From positions 1 through 6,879 of the forward strand of contig JAICWX010000404.1 of the NCBI GenBank assembly GCA_025934635.1: a DNA stretch of 6,879 nucleotides, in the 5' to 3' direction. Numbering within the stretch: the first letter of the stretch is position 1; each line of letters begins with the position of its first letter. Positions 6,184 to 6,879 of the stretch are shown here, piece after piece. The translations under genes and the position numbers were made by a program. The notes under the pieces were generated by a model, which worked only from the letters and a program-made list of their open reading frames with translations, made no database searches and was not told the DNA's origin. The DNA is from Streptosporangiaceae bacterium. GTDB lineage: Bacteria > Actinomycetota > Actinomycetes > Streptosporangiales > Streptosporangiaceae.

Positions 6184-6879
6184 CACGCCACCCGGGCCAG
6201 CGCCGCCGCGGGCCGCAGCCGGGCCGCCCGCCATCCGCCGAACGAACCCGCGATCAGCCCGCCGGCCACGGCCAGCAGCACCGCGAGGCCGATGACGCCC
6301 AGCGTGACCGGCGCGCTCAGCGTCACCGAGACCGAGTGCCCGGCCCCGGACAGGGCCTGGGCGGCGCCCGGGCTCAGCAGGCGGCCGGGACCGCTCACCG
6401 AGGCCGCGTTGCTCGCCCCGACGGTGGCCGTCAGCTTCGGCGCCAGGTGGTCGATCAGGGTAGTGCCGCCGTAGCCGAGGCCGACGCCGATCACCGCCCC
6501 GGCCACGCCGATCGCCAGCGACTCGCCCATCACCTGGCCGACGATCCGCCTGCTGCGCCAGCCGAGGGCCTTCAGCGTGCCGAACTCCCTGACCCGGCGC
6601 GACACCGCCGCCATGGTCAGCACGCTGGCCACGCCGAACGCCGCGATGAGCACCGCCACCGACAGCCAGCGGCCCAGGTTGGCCGCCAGGCTGGAGGCGC
6701 TGGCCAGCGACCCGGTCACCTCGCCGGCGAGGTCGCCGGCGTCGGTGACGGTGGCCCCGGGGAGCAGCCGGTGCAGGCCGACCTGCACCGCCGGGATGTC
6801 AGCGGCGCTGGTGGCGGACACGGAGAGGGTGTTAACCTTCCCGGTCAGCGTGCCGCTCGCGCTGGCCTGGCCGATGGCC
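6183..6879 (-). CDS. FtsX-like (MacB-type) ABC transporter permease, C-terminal part
   Basis: The frame is open from the right edge to TGA at 6185-6183, showing 231 residues; the N-terminus lies outside the window. The visible protein begins in an extracytoplasmic region ([20 protein letters not shown]) typical of MacB-like periplasmic or external domains. Three membrane segments follow: [20 protein letters not shown] (about 71-90), [16 protein letters not shown] (about 121-136) and [20 protein letters not shown] (about 191-210). Between the first two is the conserved cytoplasmic coupling segment [20 protein letters not shown]. The end, [17 protein letters not shown], is the standard FtsX-permease tail. 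A loop of about 50 residues (about 141-190) separates the last two helices. The stop overlaps the ATPase start (TGATG), indicating translational coupling and one transporter. MacB-type systems move lipoproteins, peptides or drugs, or transmit force; the substrate cannot be read here. The permease itself looks intact although its ATPase is broken. Confidence 0.88.
   Translation of the reverse strand, partial: AIGQASASGTLTGKVNTLSVSATSAADIPAVQVGLHRLLPGATVTDAGDLAGEVTGSLASASSLAANLGRWLSVAVLIAAFGVASVLTMAAVSRRVREFGTLKALGWRSRRIVGQVMGESLAIGVAGAVIGVGLGYGGTTLIDHLAPKLTATVGASNAASVSGPGRLLSPGAAQALSGAGHSVSVTLSAPVTLGVIGLAVLLAVAGGLIAGSFGGWRAARLRPAAALARVA

Noticed and set aside
5632..6474. A 280-codon plus-strand frame across the ABC ATPase and permease
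   Set aside because: It has no recognisable motif, and the minus strand carries clear ABC signature and FtsX motifs; it is a shadow frame.

Overview
This window is very GC-rich. Almost every codon ends in G or C, and GTG and TTG starts occur. It encodes an actinobacterial-type large ATP-binding LuxR (LAL) regulator, a secreted actinobacterial-style multidomain protein and a MacB-type transporter, so the source is most likely a high-GC actinomycete. I cannot place it to genus.

Layout, left to right. (a) 1-113 (-) is the extreme N-terminal part of an acyl-CoA synthetase / AMP-dependent ligase that runs off the left edge; family-like sequence continues upstream of the only usable start codon. 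(b) 114-243 is a short gap with an 11-bp-period direct repeat and a weak hairpin. (c) 244-3165 (-) is a complete 973-aa LAL-family regulator. (d) 3166-3386 is a divergent intergenic region of about 220 bp with a nested dyad, a candidate promoter and a perfect 9-bp-stem hairpin. (e) 3387-5537 (+) is a complete 716-aa exported protein with a signal peptide, a glycine-rich domain, two Ig-like modules, an FN3 domain and a DUF11-like domain. (f) 5538-5555 is a minimal convergent gap; a two-tier hairpin over 5544-5581 may terminate both strands. (g) 5556-6183 (-) is a MacB/LolD-type ABC ATPase gene broken by a frameshift plus an apparent loss of about 18 codons. (h) 6183-6879 (-) is the C-terminal part of its FtsX-like permease partner, coupled to the ATPase by a TGATG stop/start overlap and running off the right edge.

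How the parts relate: the regulator and the exported protein share one divergent control region, so cross-regulation and autoregulation are reasonable hypotheses. The ABC pair reads towards the exported-protein gene and appears to be a separate operon. I found no CRISPR array, tRNA, rRNA, insertion sequence or recognisable defence or biosynthetic system. The points most worth checking are the disrupted ABC ATPase, the structured divergent intergenic region and the unresolved 5' end of the ligase gene.
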